Shown: piece after piece, positions 63,079-64,000 of the stretch
Position numbering within the stretch: the first letter of the stretch is position 1
How the letters are laid out: the number at the start of each line of letters is the position of its first letter
The notes under the pieces: model-generated
Databases searched by the model: none
Told to the model about the DNA's origin: nothing
Seen by the model: the letters and a program-made list of their open reading frames with translations, nothing else
NCBI GenBank assembly: GCA_903813345.2
Contig: CAIIXF020000005.1
Span: 13,645,375 to 13,709,374, forward strand
Direction of reading: 5' to 3'
From: Owenia fusiformis
Taxonomy: Eukaryota > Annelida > Polychaeta > Sabellida > Oweniidae
DNA: 64,000 bases
Program-made: the position numbers and the translations under genes

Positions 63079-64000
63079 ATCATCTGATGAACGGTTAGTT
63101 TCAAATTATTTATGAAACACCCGCGACCTTTTGATAGTTCGTGCTAGAATGCACGAAGAGACCGGTGCATCACCAGGTAACTAAAATTCATGGTTATACT
63201 TAAATAAGAGGAGGGAATACCCAGAATCCATGTAACGATGAACCTTTAAGGTTGATTTATCTATCAATTCTAGGGTAACCCCTCTTATAAAATGCCGTTC
63301 ATTAGTCTTACACGTGAATTAAATCATTTTTGTCAAGGTCATCCGATAAAACTTTCATAACTCTAATGAATAACTCAATACTATTCAGTTTCCGTATGAC
63401 CTGTGTCAGCGCAACCTGATCATTTGGAATTTTACCATCCCCGCTCGTAACAAGTAGTTGACGTGCGATTCACCGGTAAAAGAACTGAAATGTAAAAATC
63501 CAGTCATGTTTCAAGTTTAATGGTTCTCATCTGTTTGAAAAAACGCATTCAGTTCACTTAATAAGATATGGAGGAGCAATTTGACAAACGTCTTCATAAG
63601 CTGAAATAGTTTTATAAAGGATTGTTGTTTTGATTGATAAGATTTGACTATTTCTGATTTTTAATATCATTGTTGTTATTTCCAATCATATCAAAGTATA
63701 TTTGAAAGTACCATATACCAGTATTTTATTTGTATAAAAAGTTAAGTTTTAACCAGGGGTACATGTAAGTAATTATTTAAATGTATCTCTGATCTTTTGT
63801 CATAAATCATTTTTTAAACATAAATAGGCTACGTAGCTTCGAGCTGTGTACATGAATATGAAATTAGAAAATAATTGAAAACATACACCAGGGTTCTCAC
63901 CAGGTATAGAACCACGTTTAGAACCCGGAAAAGTCACCATTCAAAGATTATTAGGAACAAAATCGATTGTCTACACACTCTCTGGCAGTGCTAGCCCTTA
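63079..64000. other. Upstream flank of the NNP gene
   Basis: AT-rich DNA; presumed 5' UTR and promoter of the minus-strand transporter. No reliable promoter element seen and no further gene on either strand. Confidence 0.4.

Overview
The window looks like nuclear DNA of an animal, most likely a marine invertebrate. It is AT-rich, gene-poor and repeat-dense, and its two recognisable genes have GT-AG introns. The two gene products are metazoan-style: an MGAT4/GT54-type Golgi N-acetylglucosaminyltransferase and a nitrate/nitrite-porter-type (NNP) major facilitator. The phylum cannot be fixed from the sequence. No bacterial operons, rRNA or CRISPR arrays were seen.

Layout. 1-36.9 kb has no gene that I can recognise. 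It holds dispersed and tandem repeats: a ~900-bp inverted-repeat element (3826-4744), a 27-bp minisatellite that is open on both strands (about 4976-5735), a near-perfect 846-bp fold-back element with a 5-bp target duplication (9456-10301), a 23/69-bp higher-order satellite (10711-11864), a 44-bp array (12616-13035), several short terminal-inverted-repeat (TIR) elements (16767, 17131, 19110, 19359, 25009), a tRNA-like sequence (27802) and a GGATA/19-bp mixed array (33914-34835). A ~76-81-bp element with 9-bp target duplications occurs in four full copies (1225, 29920, 35542, 48571) and two partial ones.

37.1-42.5 kb (+ strand) is a four-exon MGAT4-like gene with a consistent frame across all three introns, predicting 504 residues. 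Its third acceptor lies in a 72-bp triplication. 42.5-58.5 kb is again repeats: a CAGCTGTA-type array broken by a hairpin element, a Harbinger-like MITE, a non-LTR retrotransposon relic (minus strand) split cleanly by a 1545-bp G-rich element with 5-bp target duplications, a second hairpin element, a dead copy of MGAT4 exon 2 that is itself broken by an 892-bp TIR element, and a 3.2-kb inverted-repeat element with internal satellite.

58.8-63.1 kb (- strand) is a three-exon NNP-type MFS transporter carrying both glycine-rich nitrate-porter motifs. Its first intron holds a dispersed repeat interrupted by a nested ~800-bp element; an uninterrupted relative at 2.47-2.89 kb shows the empty site. 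The two genes are neighbours on opposite strands and nothing in the sequence links their functions.
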